Assembly: GCA_036768485.1 (NCBI GenBank)
Contig: JAVLUZ010000142.1
Coordinates: forward strand, 9,359,607-9,423,606
Direction of reading: 5' to 3'
Length of the DNA stretch: 64,000 nucleotides
Source of the DNA: Mermis nigrescens
Taxonomy: Eukaryota; Nematoda; Enoplea; Mermithida; Mermithidae
Within the stretch, counting starts at the first letter, position 1, and every line of letters starts with the position of its first letter. The notes beneath the pieces are model-generated. The model was not told the DNA's origin. It made no database searches and worked only from the letters and a program-made list of their open reading frames with translations. This document shows positions 10,979-23,160 of the stretch, one piece after another. The position numbers and the translations under genes were made by a program.

Positions 10979-13900
10979 ATGTTGCGTAGAAATGCCAAAA
11001 TTGTGCCTTGTTTATTTTGCGCGTTATTTTTCTGTCTTTTTGCTATTTATTTAAATGTGCAATATTTACGACAATTTTTACCATCATTAAATTCGCCAAA
11101 AATCGTCGATTTCGCTAAATTGTCGGCGATCGAATGCAATTCCTTACGCAAGGAAAAACTGGTCGAATCAAAAAAGAAAAATGCGTGGATTGTTGGGAAG
11201 AATGTAATGACAATTTCAAAATTTTTCGAATTTTCATTTATTGCACATATTCCTACTAACTTTTTCTCAGATACAGACTGGTTACCTGGAACACGTATTC
11301 GAGGTGTTCGCCCGATTGGGATACGGTAACAAATCTGATGCGTCTCCGGATTGGCGAATACTATGGAGTCATAATTATCCGTTCGAAGATCCGAAACTGA
11401 AACAAGCTTTCCGAAATCAAAAGTCCTACCAACTGGTATAAGCTTGCATTATTTGCTTTATATTGCGCGCATGCACCAATAAAACTGACAGTTTTCTCCG
11501 ATATGCATTTAATAGAATTTTCGTAATTTATGTTCATAATTTTATGAAAATTCACAGAAGACAAAAATGTTAAGTGATAGTGTTCATCTGCGATTAGAAA
11601 GCATTCAAAATAATTATTAAGAACGACATTGAATGCTTACTGCATATATTTGCACGCTTTTCTTTAGCGCAAAATGACTCACTGCTCCAATCATGTCAAA
11701 GTATTAATCATTTGCTTGTTGATTTGGTCAAAAAGGAATAGCGATAGAATAATAGGATAGAGAAGAATTAGTATAATCAATACGCATTCAACAGGGTTGA
11801 ACTATTCCCTACTTTGGGGCATTAGGAAGCTTAATGGTTTAAGCGGACTTTTTCGTTGTGTTCGGTGTGACATCGTCAAGATGCAGTTTTTTTGCAGCTT
11901 TTATAATTTTTCGCTTCGAATTTTCGGCCATGATTGTCTAGGATTGTAACTCGTCCAGCACTCAGCTTTACTCTGTGCATAAGTGTGCGTTTTTTCACCA
12001 AATCTGACGTTATGTCAGAATTCTCGGATTTCTTTCAAAAATTATCAACACCGACGCACAACGTAGCAACGTACACAGGCAGGACCTGAATTATGTAGAT
12101 AAAAAATTTTTGAAAAGTAAAAAAGAGTCAGAAATAGATATTACGATTAAAAAAAGTCTTTCGACGTTTTTCTATTTAACTATGACTATCGACATCAAAA
12201 CATTGTAAAAAATTCTTGAAATTTTAATTATGTTGGTCCGCGGGTGGTTTTGAGTTTTGTGGGTCAAACCCCTTGAGCAGTGAACAGAATATAAACGCAT
12301 ATGTATGAGTGACAATTCTCAAATATCTTTATGATTAATTAAACTTATTTTTTGTGATGTACATAGAACATAAACAAAAAAGTCATCCAGGTGAATAGTA
12401 AAGATAATATATGCAAATCATGAGCTGTCTGTATGGGGTTTGCCAACCGGAGAGCTGAATTAATTGGACTAGAATGGTCTAAAAATTGGTATAAATATCA
12501 CACTTGCGTAAAACTACTTTGATTCACAGTTTCAGATTCATTTCGAACAGTTTCGCACTAATATTTTTGATTCTCACCGATTTTCGGCTTTGATTTTGCT
12601 TTTACATCAGTCAGAAACTTTTTCTCTTTAATCGTGACGTCCAAACCTCCCGCTCGCATCTATTTGTCTGATCATCTATATGTCCGTCTTTTCATGGATA
12701 CGATGTTTGCCAAAAATATTGCATTTTCTTCCCATTGTCTTGCCTTCGTTGTCAGGATTTATCTCTTGTGTGATCGAAAGTAAAGAGATTTTTCTAGAGC
12801 ATTCAGTAATGGTCATGCTGTGAAAATTCTTATATATTTTAATCTTAAACATTTACTGCTGAATACCCAAGCTTACATTCCAACTGCTGCGTTTTCTCCA
12901 AATCTTACCGCTATGATGTATTTTTAGATAAATCACGTTCCAGGCTCATGGTTTTACACGAGTAAAGTTCAACTGGCAACATCCGGTTTAGGAGGCATTC
13001 CATTAGCATTTAAATTACCCGAATCAAAGGGCTCATTTTTGCAATATGCGGAGTCTCGTAAGGAAAAGCTGTGGGTGCAGAAGAACAGTGAGCATCGAGG
13101 CATTAAAGTGGATACAGTTGAAAGTAATGATTATTCGAAGCATACCCTTTAAGAAGGGAGCTTCATTCTCTTAACGACTTTATTTTAAGACTTAAATTTG
13201 GACAAACCGGATACGTTCGTGCAGGAGTTTATCCACAATCCGTTATTGATCGATGGAAAGTAAGCATAATAATTTTAATTTGTTTTAAAATCGATGCAAA
13301 GTTAGCATAATTTTCTTAATTATCTTACGATATTTTCCATCCAGACGGCTGTTTGTCGAAAAAGATTCTGCTTGGCTGTATCAATTTTTTACAGGAAGTT
13401 TGATATCGGGATATATACGGTTATTACATCAATTGATCCCCTCATCGTCTATATCTTGCACGACGAGGCTTTATTGAGGTAAATACAGTTATTTGAATTT
13501 GATATTATCGTGTAATAGAAAACACTTTGTGTTTCTTTTGCAGGACTTTTTTAGGATAAGCTAACCGCCATTTATTTTTATATACGTACCTACGAGTAAC
13601 ATCAAATTACTGAATTTTAGGGGATTGTGAATAACGCAAAATACTTAATTGTTTAAATCAATGGAAGTATCGATGACTTCAAAAATACTTTAAAGTTTGG
13701 GGTGTCGGCTTAATTTTTAATTTTAATTTAATTATAGATTTCAACTCTAATTTTACCTTCTTCAAATAATTTTGCACTACTGCTCTCTTATATTTATTTC
13801 ACGAGATAAAAGTTTTCAGCGCTCATTGAAGTAAGTATCTAGGCAGATTAGAGTAATACAGTTTTGCGGGATAAAAATGTTATCGAATGAATCACATTGC

Positions 13901-15691
13901 AGATTAAATGTAGGATTTGTTCTCTGCATTTTTTGCTTCAATATAACTTGATGATAAGATCGTCTAAATGATGTGCCAAAGCGTTTCATTTATGAATTAA
14001 AAAAGAATCTATTTCTTCATTAATCTGCAGTTAGTAGACAATTTTACGCCACGGCATTCAACTGATTAGGAATGAAAATAACTTTCATCACTAAATTTTA
14101 TTTGTACTTTCGAATCACCTTGTTATTTTATTGCTCACATTTCGCTACACATCCACACATGGGCGTGGGAGGAGGGTTGATTCTCTGGGCCCTCAGAATT
14201 CAGCGAACCACCCAAAAATCGATAGACCCCAAAATTGATTCATTGGTATTTTTGGCAATTTTATCCCATCGGATCCCCCCAGAATTTGGCCGCTGCACAA
14301 GTGTGTACACATTCGTTCGTGTCTCTAGATTTTGTCCGAAAAATTATCACCCTTTCGATGCCCATGATGTCGATAAATACGTCATTGGCGATGACTACAC
14401 TCCTGTCTGGCAGGTACGAATGTTACTTAAATCAGACTTTGTTCTTCACTTCACTGATTCTAAGCTTTCTGTTTGACCCGTTGCTTCTGCCCAAGACGTC
14501 TAGCAAATATTGATCACAGTTTAAAACCGGCTATCGGTACACTTTTGAATATCAGGACTGACTTAAAGTATGCATTGAAAATTATTTCCGCAAATAAAAT
14601 TTCATTTTACTACTAAGTCTGAACCATTTTTGGCATTGACTTGCTTCACTATCCTAAAATGCTTCGTCATGGTTCTCCTATCTTATTATTTAGGTACGTA
14701 TGTCTCGTCTCACTACCTGACTGACGCTTGCTTCTACAGCGAAATCTTTTTCTCGTGATATTGTCTAAGGTGTTAACTTTTTACTAGTTTTCACCAGACA
14801 TGCACGTGGGGGTGGTTGGATTGGGAGTAGACCCCCAGAAAGAAAAAATGGAATATTTTTTGGGGAAAATCAGGCAAGATTAAAGCCAGAAATTTATGAA
14901 AAGTGAGAATTTTCTTCAAAAGCGCTTGAAATTGACCAGAAACTCTTAAATACGTAGTTTTAACGCTATTTTAGCATTTATACCCGTTTTTAAGTCATTT
15001 TGGCCTGAAAAAGCTCAATTTTGGACCTCCCTACCAGATCAGTTGACCCCAGGATCGGCCATGCTGTGCATCTATTGTCCTCACCCTTTCAATGAATACA
15101 CTAATAAAAATTTATTCTCTAACGCATTTACCTATGAATTTTATTAGCAACCTGCAATTCTCGAAAGCTCGTAGGTGAAAAGTGAATATTAGCTTAAGTA
15201 GTAAAACTAAACTAAACCAGCCGGGCTCAAATGGGGTTTTCACAAGAAGTTTTCTGGAATAAACCTTGTGCGTACCTTGGTTTTTATTATTCTTTTCGTC
15301 AACAACTTTTCATAAACAAAAATAGAAGCCATTTCTGAGTTTTCTTTCGCATTAATTAACATCCTACAGATGCCGTCACTTAAACAGTATTACCTCGCTT
15401 TGGGCTTAAATCGCAAAGAAAGTCTGAACGCTTACTTTCGATTGAATTCGATTGATCCAACGATAATCTGGAATGCACTATACGAGACTATTAGGAGCGT
15501 TCTGCTAAATCGGAAACAACTCATGGCACCGCTTCTTAAACGATATAAATATCCGTTGTACGATCAACTTTTCATTAACGCGAGATTTGCAATTTTTCTA
15601 GATTTAATCGTTCTATTTAAACAGAAATTTCTTCGAATTGAGCCGATTTGATTTTGTTATCGATGATCAATTCAATGTGTACCTCATGGAA
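10979..15691 (+). CDS. Tubulin-tyrosine-ligase-like protein (TTLL15-like), 3' end not found
   Basis: Eight exons join in frame: 10979-11203, 11271-11435, 12928-13123, 13190-13259, 13395-13478, 14329-14413, 15370-15557, 15625-15691 (1080 nt, 360 codons). TTLL enzymes have an ATP-grasp fold and add amino acids, usually glutamate or glycine, to tubulin tails or other proteins. Visible: an N-terminal hydrophobic anchor at about residues 10-29, INHVPGS, the nucleotide-binding stretch WVQKNSEHRGIKV, FVQEFIHNPLLIDGKKFDIG, LHDEALLRF and ending at NFFELSRFDFVIDD followed by VYLME. A membrane anchor directly before the TTL domain is typical of TTLL15-type proteins, so a secretory location is possible (inference). 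After VYLME| the donor GTAATT implies at least one more exon, expected to encode the Asn-Met-Ser-Pro-Asn-Leu-type Mg/ATP motif. I could not find it before the palindrome at 16802. Substrate is unknown. Confidence 0.88.
14154..14305 (+). mobile_element. Short hAT-like MITE in TTLL intron 5
   Basis: A 152-bp element starting CACACATGGGCGTGGGAGG and ending CACAAGTGTG, flanked by TACACATC (14146-14153) and TACACATT (14306-14313), 7 of 8 identical. Its ends resemble family 1 MITEs. It finishes 23 bp before exon 6, so its right edge supplies part of the region where the branch point and polypyrimidine tract should lie. Confidence 0.75.
14795..15076 (+). mobile_element. hAT-like MITE, family 2, copy B (TTLL intron 6)
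   Basis: A 282-bp element starting CAGACATGCACGTGGGGG and ending GTGCATCTATT. The flanks GTTTTCAC (14787-14794) and GTCCTCAC (15077-15084) match at 6 of 8. Same orientation as copy C. Confidence 0.7.
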
Positions 15692-16316
15692 GTAATTCTG
15701 CATTATGACCAAACTTATACGTAATTATACGTCAAGAATGTGGTCAAGCGGTTTCGAGATTCTATCAGAAACAATTTTATTCACAGGAGCATTAGCATTC
15801 TTTAATTTTCTTGAGGCTAATAGTGCAGACTTACTTGATTTACCAATATATTATTTTTTTTAAATCCATAAGGATATGTGAAATTTTGTTTTTGATACAC
15901 AATATACCTAATGAACTGTATGCGAAGCGCATTAGAAAAACGTACAAAAATCTTTGATGAAACATAAGGAACTGTTAAAATATCTGCAGGTTTTTTATCC
16001 TAAAGGAATTTCAGACTTTAGCTTCACAGCTGCCATCACGATTTACCTAGATTTCCCAAGTTCTTTTAAAATAAATTTTACATGCGGTAAATGTACTTCA
16101 GCTTTGTGCAGCATGTTTATGGGCATGGATTGCATTTTTGTATGATGAACAACTATTATTAGGTATCGAAGTGTTCTTAAACTCACGGTTAACGTATCGC
16201 CTTATGTATGCTTTAACGGCTCTGCATTAGGATTCGAATATCTCTACTACAACATGGGATAATCCAGCAAAAATATACTTTCAAAGTGTGATATATACGT
16301 TTTTGGTTACTGATCT
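15692..16316. other. Region after the last recognised TTLL exon
   Basis: Starts with a donor-like GTAATT. I looked for the missing C-terminal TTLL exon and found none with the expected NMSPNL-type motif. An acceptor-led open stretch near 15787-15860 reads FFNFLEANSADLL, only loosely like the expected EANMSPNL, so I do not call it an exon. Confidence 0.4.
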
Positions 16317-16480
<164 letters not shown>

Positions 16481-16708
16481 TACCGTATTCACTCGTGTTA
16501 AGCACAACCTTTTTTTCCAAATTTTCAGGTCCAAAAAAGCACTTGTGCTTATACACAGAAACATGAGTTTTATCATACTAAAATGCTCAGGTATCATTCA
16601 AATAACGTTACCTAGAAATAAGACAGCATGCTGATAAAAAGTAAGTAATATTGCACACATTTAATAAAGCCTCACAAACAAAAATTAACGACATAGTAAT
16701 TAAAAAGA

Positions 16709-16843
16709 TCAAAATATTTCAACAAGGGTAGGTTCCATATCATCCGGCACATCATCAGCATAAAACAAATCCAAATCCTGCATAATTTCATCTTCTTCGT
16801 CAGTAGTAAAGCCTGACCCTTGAGCGTTACAATGCTTAAGCAT
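16709..16843 (-). CDS. Small acidic ORF across the palindrome's left boundary
   Basis: A 44-codon frame on the minus strand begins with ATG inside the terminal repeat of the palindrome and runs out into the flank. The composition is strongly acidic (TTDEEDEIMQDLDLFYADD) and resembles a protein C-terminal tail. It ends in TGA at 16709-16711, with an ATTAAA further on. The right boundary has no equivalent. It could be the tail of a host or transposon protein cut by the insertion, or chance. I do not recognise a family. Confidence 0.2.
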   Translation of the reverse strand: MLKHCNAQGSGFTTDEEDEIMQDLDLFYADDVPDDMEPTLVEIF

Positions 16844-17176
16844 ACCACATGCTTAAGCATAGAGCCTCCATGAGGTGCTAAGCGCCTACAATGGGGTCAT
16901 ACTACTACACAATAAAGCACGTAAGTATAGGCGTGAAGCGCCCAAGTATTCACAGTCGGTTATCCAGGACGGGCGGAACCAATTAATTTTAATTTGCATA
17001 AAAAGGTAGCAGCCTCCCCCATGCTACTGTTCTAATTTTATTTCAGTTTTAGTTTAGCTATCTTGGTTGACTCGCAGACGATGAGTCATCATGGGTTCTA
17101 TTTTTAAAACAAAAAATTTTAAAAAACCGGAAATTTCCGGTTTGACTCATACCAAAAATAGTCTCATCTCAGAAGG

Positions 17177-17211
17177 TATAAAAGGAGAGAGCAGGCAAGA
17201 AAAAATCATTC
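17177..17211 (+). promoter_or_regulatory. Core promoter of left polB: TATA box and initiator
   Basis: TATAAAAG at 17177-17184 is followed by an initiator-like TCATTC at 17206-17211, whose A lies 31 bp from the first T of the TATA box, the spacing expected for RNA polymerase II. The first ATG is about 60 bp downstream at 17270. Both elements are conserved in the right arm, which supports function. Confidence 0.75.
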
Positions 17212-17269
17212 TCCAAAATTATTGCTCTTTTGAACTACTCAATTTCTGCTCTTGTTTTTACTTATTCAA

Positions 17270-20200
17270 ATGGCTTCTGACATTGAAATGGAAGACCTTT
17301 CAACGCAAGACATGTGGTACGAATCGGACAAAGAAATGCGAGAGGAAGACCTTGAAATTGTGGATGAGTGGTTTCCCCCAGAAGATTTTTATGAGCCGGA
17401 GGAGCCAGAAACGCAAAAAATTAAACGCTTCAACACCGAAGGGCGAGCATACACATTGAACTTTAAAAATCTAGACCGTCTCGATTTGGGAAAAAATTTG
17501 GTCGAAATTTTCGATAGTGCCATCACACATATTCTGGACGGTTCTAACACGACTGACATGGTGGGCCTGCAACTTACACACCCAACACTTAAAAAACCGG
17601 CGATCGTTCCTTTCAGAAAAGGTGAACAAATAAAAGGCGAGCAAATCGTACACACTATTGAACGCATCCTGCAATCTAATGAAGAAGTGCGTCTGCAAGA
17701 ACCAGAAACGCGCATAAAAATAGTACACGTTAGCCCTCCCTCTGGCTCAGGTCAGCATAAACGACGGTTTATAAATTTGGAAAAAGAAATGAAAGCAAAA
17801 CGTTGCTTTGTAAAAATCAAAAACAATGATGATTTATGTTTAGCTAGAGCATTAGTTGTAGCAAAAGCACGAGCCTTGCACATGGAAAAGCCTGACGACA
17901 AAACTCTTAAATCTAAATATATAGCAATATGTAAAGGTGAGACTCATCGGTACACGATGCAGCGATCTAATGCAAAGGAATTGATGGATCTTGCTGGTCT
18001 TAAAGATCATGTGGGCCCTTGTGGCATACCGGAACTGCAAGCATTGCAGGCTGCAATGCCAAATTTTCAAATTAAAGTTTTTAGTGCTGATTTTTGCAAT
18101 GCTATAGTGTTTGAAGGGCCGTCCGCAGAAAAAGTTATACACTTATATCACCACGACAGTCATTTTGACGTCATAGGCAGTATGGCCGGCTTTATGAACC
18201 GTGGTTACTTTTGTGAACCATGCAACAAGGGATACAGCAAAAAGGGGGAGCATCGTTGTTCTAAAGTTTGCCCCTGTTGTCATGGACCTGCTTGCCCTAA
18301 TGTAGTGCTTATGGAATGCAAAGACTGTAACCGCCTATTCAGGGGTCAAAAGTGTTTTGAAAGTCATAAAAACGTCGGAAAAAACCAGCACTCGATTTGT
18401 CAGCAAATGATGCTCTGTAAAAACTGTGGGCGGCATATGAATAGAGCCGATAAAATACGGAAGCATAAGTGCGGCCACTTTTATTGCAAAACGTGTAAAG
18501 CTGACCTGCCAATAAATGATCACAAGCATACGTGGGCAGCAAGAAAATTCTGGGGGGGGGGTGCAAGATTTTTTTGAAGGTCGAAAAATGGCCTTAAAAA
18601 TGGTGGTATGGCGATAAAAACACCATTTTTCGACGTTTCTCATCAAGCACTATCCATTGGCATCAAAAAATTGCGAAAAAAACGAAAAAAATTTTCAAAA
18701 ATTGAATTCTGGGGGGGGTATTTTGATTTCTGGGGGGGTGTTTTGGTTTCTGGGGGGTGCATACCCCCCCCCAAACCCCCCCCACGCCCAGGTGTGATCA
18801 CAAGTGTTACATGCAAATTGTAGCCGAAGAAAAGGATGACAAGAAAGAGAATAAATACGTGTTTTTCGATTTCGAAACCAGACAAGAAAAAGCGTGTGGC
18901 AATTCAAGACTTGAACACGAACCCAATCTGTGTATAGCGCACACTGTTTGTACAGATTGCATAGCAAAGCCGCTAGGACAGTGCGATAAATGCGGGGAAA
19001 ATAGACGTATATTTTACGGCGACAATTGTACAGATGCGTTTTGTGATTACCTGTTTGGCCTCAAAAACGCAATAGCAATCGCCCATAACGCTAAAGGTTT
19101 CGACGGACATTTCATCTTAAAATACCTTTTCAAACAAGCACTTGCCCCCACTATCATCACAAAAGGCTTAGAAATCATGAGCCTGAGCGCTGGGTCTGTA
19201 AAACTAATCGATTCCTTCAACTTTCTCCCCATGGCCGTATCCGCTCTGCCAAAAACCTTCGATGAGCCTGAACTCAAAAAGGATTTTTCCCACATCTTTT
19301 CAACACAAGGGCGAACGAAAACTATGTGGGTGAGTGGCCAGACGCGTGGTACTATTCCCCAGCCACCATGAGTCCCAAAAACAAAGAAGCCTTCCAAAAA
19401 TGGTACGCCGAACAAAAAGGGAAAATTTTCGACTTTAAGTCAGAACTTTTGGCTTATTGCGAGTCTGACGTCGACATTTTAAGGCGATGCTGTATAAAAT
19501 TCCGCAATCTATTTCTAGCCGAGACTGGAATGGATCCGTTTGAGTGCTCATTAACAATAGCGAGCGCGTGCAATAAAGTTTTCCGGTCAACTTACTTAAA
19601 GCCGAAAACAATAGGCATTGTACCACACGGAGGGTACAGAAGGAAGGAAAAACAGTCGATAACAGCCATTAAATGGCTAAAGTGGATGAGTGAGACGAAT
19701 AAAATCAACATCAGGCATGCACGCAATATGGGCGAGCAAAAAGTGGACAACTATCGCGTAGACGGCCTACATGAAAATACAGTATACGAATTCAATGGGT
19801 GCTTCTGGCACGGGTGCCCTAAGTGTATGAAGAAAAGGACGCAAATGACGGCTGATCAAATAACATCCGCCGAAGAAGCATTTCAAAACACAGTGAGACG
19901 TCGCAAAGAAATTGAAGCCAAGGGTTCAGTGTTATAGAACTCTGGGAGTGCGAATTAAGACAGGAATTGAAAACAAATCCTGTAATGAAACAATTTTTCG
20001 ACTCGGTGAAAATTGTTGACCCACTCGACCCCAGAGAAGCGTTTTATGGTGGGCGCACAAACGCAATAAAGTTATACGAGAAAATAAAACGCAATGAGGA
20101 CGGCGAAGCATTAGAGCATATAATGTACACAGATATATGCAGTTTATACCCGACCATAAATAAATACGGCTTGTACCCTATAGGCCACCCGCAAATTCTC

Positions 20201-21446
20201 ACTGAAAATTTTACCAATATCACAGCTCAAAGCCGACCCTATGAAGGCCTAATTAAAGCAAAAATCCTTCCACCCCGTAATCTGTACCATCCATTATTGC
20301 CCTATAGATTTGGCGAAAAGTTATATTTCCCGCTATGCCAAACATGCACTGAATCGCATCAAACAACAAGATGCGAGCACAATGATGAAGAGCGAGCGAT
20401 AGTGGGAGCATGGGTGACGCTCGAAGTATACAAAGCGCTAGAATTGGGCTACAAAATAATGGAAATATATGAGATATGGCACTACGAAAAAACAGAGCAA
20501 TATGATAAAATAAACAACCCAAACGGCGGCCTCTTCACCTCCTATATCAATAAATTTATGAAACTGAAACAAGAATCTGACGGATGGCCTTCATGGGTGA
20601 AATCGGAGGAAGACAAAGAAAAATACGTTCAAGAGTACAAAGATAACGAAGGAATCGAGCTAGACGCTACGAAAATTACAAAAAACCCAGGACTTCGGTC
20701 ATTAAGTAAACTTATGTTGAACTCTTTCTGGGGAAAGTTCGGGCAAAGAAATAACATGTCGAAAGTGTCCTTTTTCACCGACCCTGCACCATACTTTGAC
20801 CTAATTTTCGACCCTTCAAATGTAATCTACTCAATTAACGCCATAAACCAAAATCTGATGGCTGTTACACATGCAAAGGAAGACGAATTCGCCGATGTGA
20901 TGGGAAATACAAACCCCGTGCTTGCAGCTTATACAACAACTCAAGTGCGGCTCAGATTGTATGAACATTTGGAAAAGCTAGGCGATCGTGTATTATATTT
21001 TGTCACAGACAGTGTCATATTCAAGAGCACACTGGGAAAAGACGAGTATCAAGTGCCTATAGGGTCGTATTTAGGAAATATGACTGATGAATTAAAGGAG
21101 TATGGCGAGGGCAGCTACATTGAAGAATTTGTAAGCGGAGGCCCTCAAAAACTACGCGTACAAGGTACGCTCAGCAAAAGATGGTAAATTTTATTACCAT
21201 ATAAAAGTACGTGGCTTCCCACTCTCATCAACAACTGCCACAAGAATTAACTTTCACTCCTTACTAAAAATGGTCAAAACGTTTGTACAGGACAACAATA
21301 TTGTCGAAAAAGTTGTATATTTTCCGCAAATTCGTCGCTTGCCCGACCACACTATTGTGACAGAAGACACATCGAAGCAGTATAAAATTGTTTACAATAA
21401 ACGTGTCGTAAAGCCCGATTTCTCTACTCTGCCGTACGGCTTTTAA
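17270..21446 (+). pseudogene. polB: Protein-primed-type family B DNA polymerase, left copy, broken
   Basis: From ATG 17270 (just downstream of a TATA/Inr promoter) to TAA 21444-21446. Order of domains: acidic start (to about residue 60); OTU-protease-like region with DDLCLARA (about residue 187) and HHDSHFDV (about 297); Cys/His clusters (about 318-415); then, after a MITE, exonuclease motifs FDFET, AHNAKGFDGHF and YCESDVD; an EFNGCFWHGCPKC motif; palm motif A TDICSLYPT, motif B KLMLNSFWGKFG; and motif C. Such polymerases replicate linear Maverick/adintovirus-type genomes. Breaks: the MITE at 18527-18796 brings a stop at 18575-18577; one-base losses at about 19276-19280 and 19922-19927; a one-base gain at about 21141-21146. 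Motif C reads YFVTDS, so its first catalytic Asp is Val (21002-21004). This copy cannot encode an active enzyme. Confidence 0.92.
18527..18796 (-). mobile_element. hAT-like MITE, family 1, copy 2, inside left polB
   Basis: A 270-bp insertion flanked by ATCACAAG on both sides (18519-18526, 18797-18804). The right arm has the empty site with a single ATCACAAG, proving insertion after the two arms existed and defining the 8-bp duplication exactly. On the minus strand it starts CACACCTGGGCGTGGGGG and ends GCCCACGTATG. Confidence 0.95.
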
Positions 21447-21512
21447 TCTTTTTCTGCATGTTTTTTGTTTACCCCGTGCCTTATTTTATTATTTGACCCT
21501 CTGACCGTCATT

Positions 21513-21664
21513 TTTTGTTTATTTCGTTCCTCTGGCCGGTACCCGTCCGAAAAACGGTGTGACCGGACAAGACGTCATTTTGCTTAGTTAATCTTTTTGT
21601 TTATTTCGTTCCTCTGGCCGGTACCTGTCCGAAAAACGGTGTGACCGGACAAGACGTCATTTTG
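21513..21664 (+). repeat. Tandem duplication downstream of polB
   Basis: Two roughly 70-bp copies (starts near 21513 and 21596) contain TTCGTTCCTCTGGCCGGTAC and TGTGACCGGACAAGACGTC. The GTCCG...CGG and CCGG...CCGG blocks could form hairpins. The right arm has one full and one partial copy near 25884-25980, so copy number changed after arm separation. No poly(A) signal is obvious before it. A purine-rich A-tract follows at 21781-21830. Confidence 0.75.
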
Positions 21665-22025
21665 TTTTGTTCATATGGCGGTCATGATTACTATTTTGTT
21701 TTGTTCTCGCCTGCCTGCCGGATCTCCCTTAAAAGAGCAAGTGCCGGTGGGTAGTCGAAACACGGGTGGTATAGTTTTGTTGAAAAAAAATCAAAAAAAA
21801 AACAAGAAAAAACAAAAAAAACAAAAATGGTGCCGATACATGCCTAGGTCCCCGTCCTGGCACCGGGCACTGCATTTGCAGTGGCGGAGAGGCATGTTAA
21901 AACATTTATATAAACTAGTTAAACATTCATTAGCTATCAAAAATGTTAAATGCATAGGTGCATGATGTCTCGTCTCCCACGCATATGCATGTATAGTACC
22001 GAAAACTTTGCCATCGAAGAACAAT

Positions 22026-23160
22026 CAGTGATATATTTTTGAAAAGTTAGGGAATATTTTTGTACAGTTGTGAAATATTTTTGTTAAGTTTTGAAAATTT
22101 TTTGTCAAGTTGTGAAATATTTTCGGCTTTTTTGTCAAGTTGTGAAATATTTACGTCAAGTTGTGAAAATTTTTTGTAAAGCTGTGAAAAATTTTTGTCA
22201 AGTTGTAAAAATTTTCTGCCGAAATGAGTAATTATGTGTTCTATATATCTTTATAATGTCAGAAATTGCTTTTTGAATGGAAAAATGTCAAATTTTCCGG
22301 CGCTTCGCGCCGTTTTGAGACAACTATTAGTGATTTTAGCCCTCAGAAATCCAGAAATTAGCTAAAATACACTACAAAAAGTCGAACAACTCTGTTTTTG
22401 CCACACTAAATCGTTACTGTACTATACTATAGTACCGAAAATTTTGTGTGTACAAAATGTACAAAGATTTTTGGAGGCCAATTTTCATGAATTTTTGGCT
22501 TTTTCTCAGTAACTTTTTTATGTCAGTGATATATTTTTGTAAAGTTGTGGAATATTTTTGTATAGTTGTGAAATATTTTTGTCAAATTGTGAAATATTTT
22601 CGTCAAGTTGTCAAAATTTTTTGTAAAGCTGTGAAAAATTTTGTCAAGTTGTGAAATTTTTTGCCGAAATGAGTAATTGTGTGTTCTATATATCTTTATA
22701 ATGTCAGAAATTGCTTTTTGAATGGAAAAATGTCAAATTTTCCAGCGCTTCGCGCCGTTTTGAGACAACTATAAGTGATTTTAGCCCTCAGAAATCCAGA
22801 AATTAGCTAAAATACACTACAAAAAGTCGAACAACTCTGTTTTTGCCACACTAAATCGTTACTGTACTATATAATAGTACCGAAAATTTTGTGTGTAAAA
22901 AATTTACAAAGATTTTGAGGCCAATTATCATGAATTTTGGCTTTTTTCAGTAACTTTTTTATTTCAGTGATATATTTTTTGTAAAGTTGTGGAATATTTT
23001 TGTATACTTGTGAAATATTTTTATGATTCGAAAAATTTTTGTCAAGTTGTGAAATATTTTCGGCTTTTTTGTCAAGTTGTGAAATATTTTTGTCGAATTG
23101 TGAAAATTGTTTTTTCAAGGTGTGAAAATTTTTTGTAAAATTTTTATATTTTCTCGAAAG
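22026..23160. repeat. Tandem ~440-500-bp repeats, left arm
   Basis: Units start with CAGTGATATATTT near 22026, 22524 and 22965; the third is partial. Each begins with several 20-22-bp sub-repeats resembling GTCAAGTTGTGAAATATTT, then a unique core with GGCGCTTCGCGCC and TGTACAAAATGTACAAAG. The core is related to the dispersed elements at 54505-54952 and 62749-63509. Non-coding. Mirrored at about 24360-25505. Confidence 0.8.

Noticed and set aside
15787..15860. Candidate final TTLL exon reading FFNFLEANSADLL
   Set aside because: Only EAN and the final Leu agree with the expected motif; Met, Ser-Pro-Asn are missing and the splice phase from exon 8 is not convincing.
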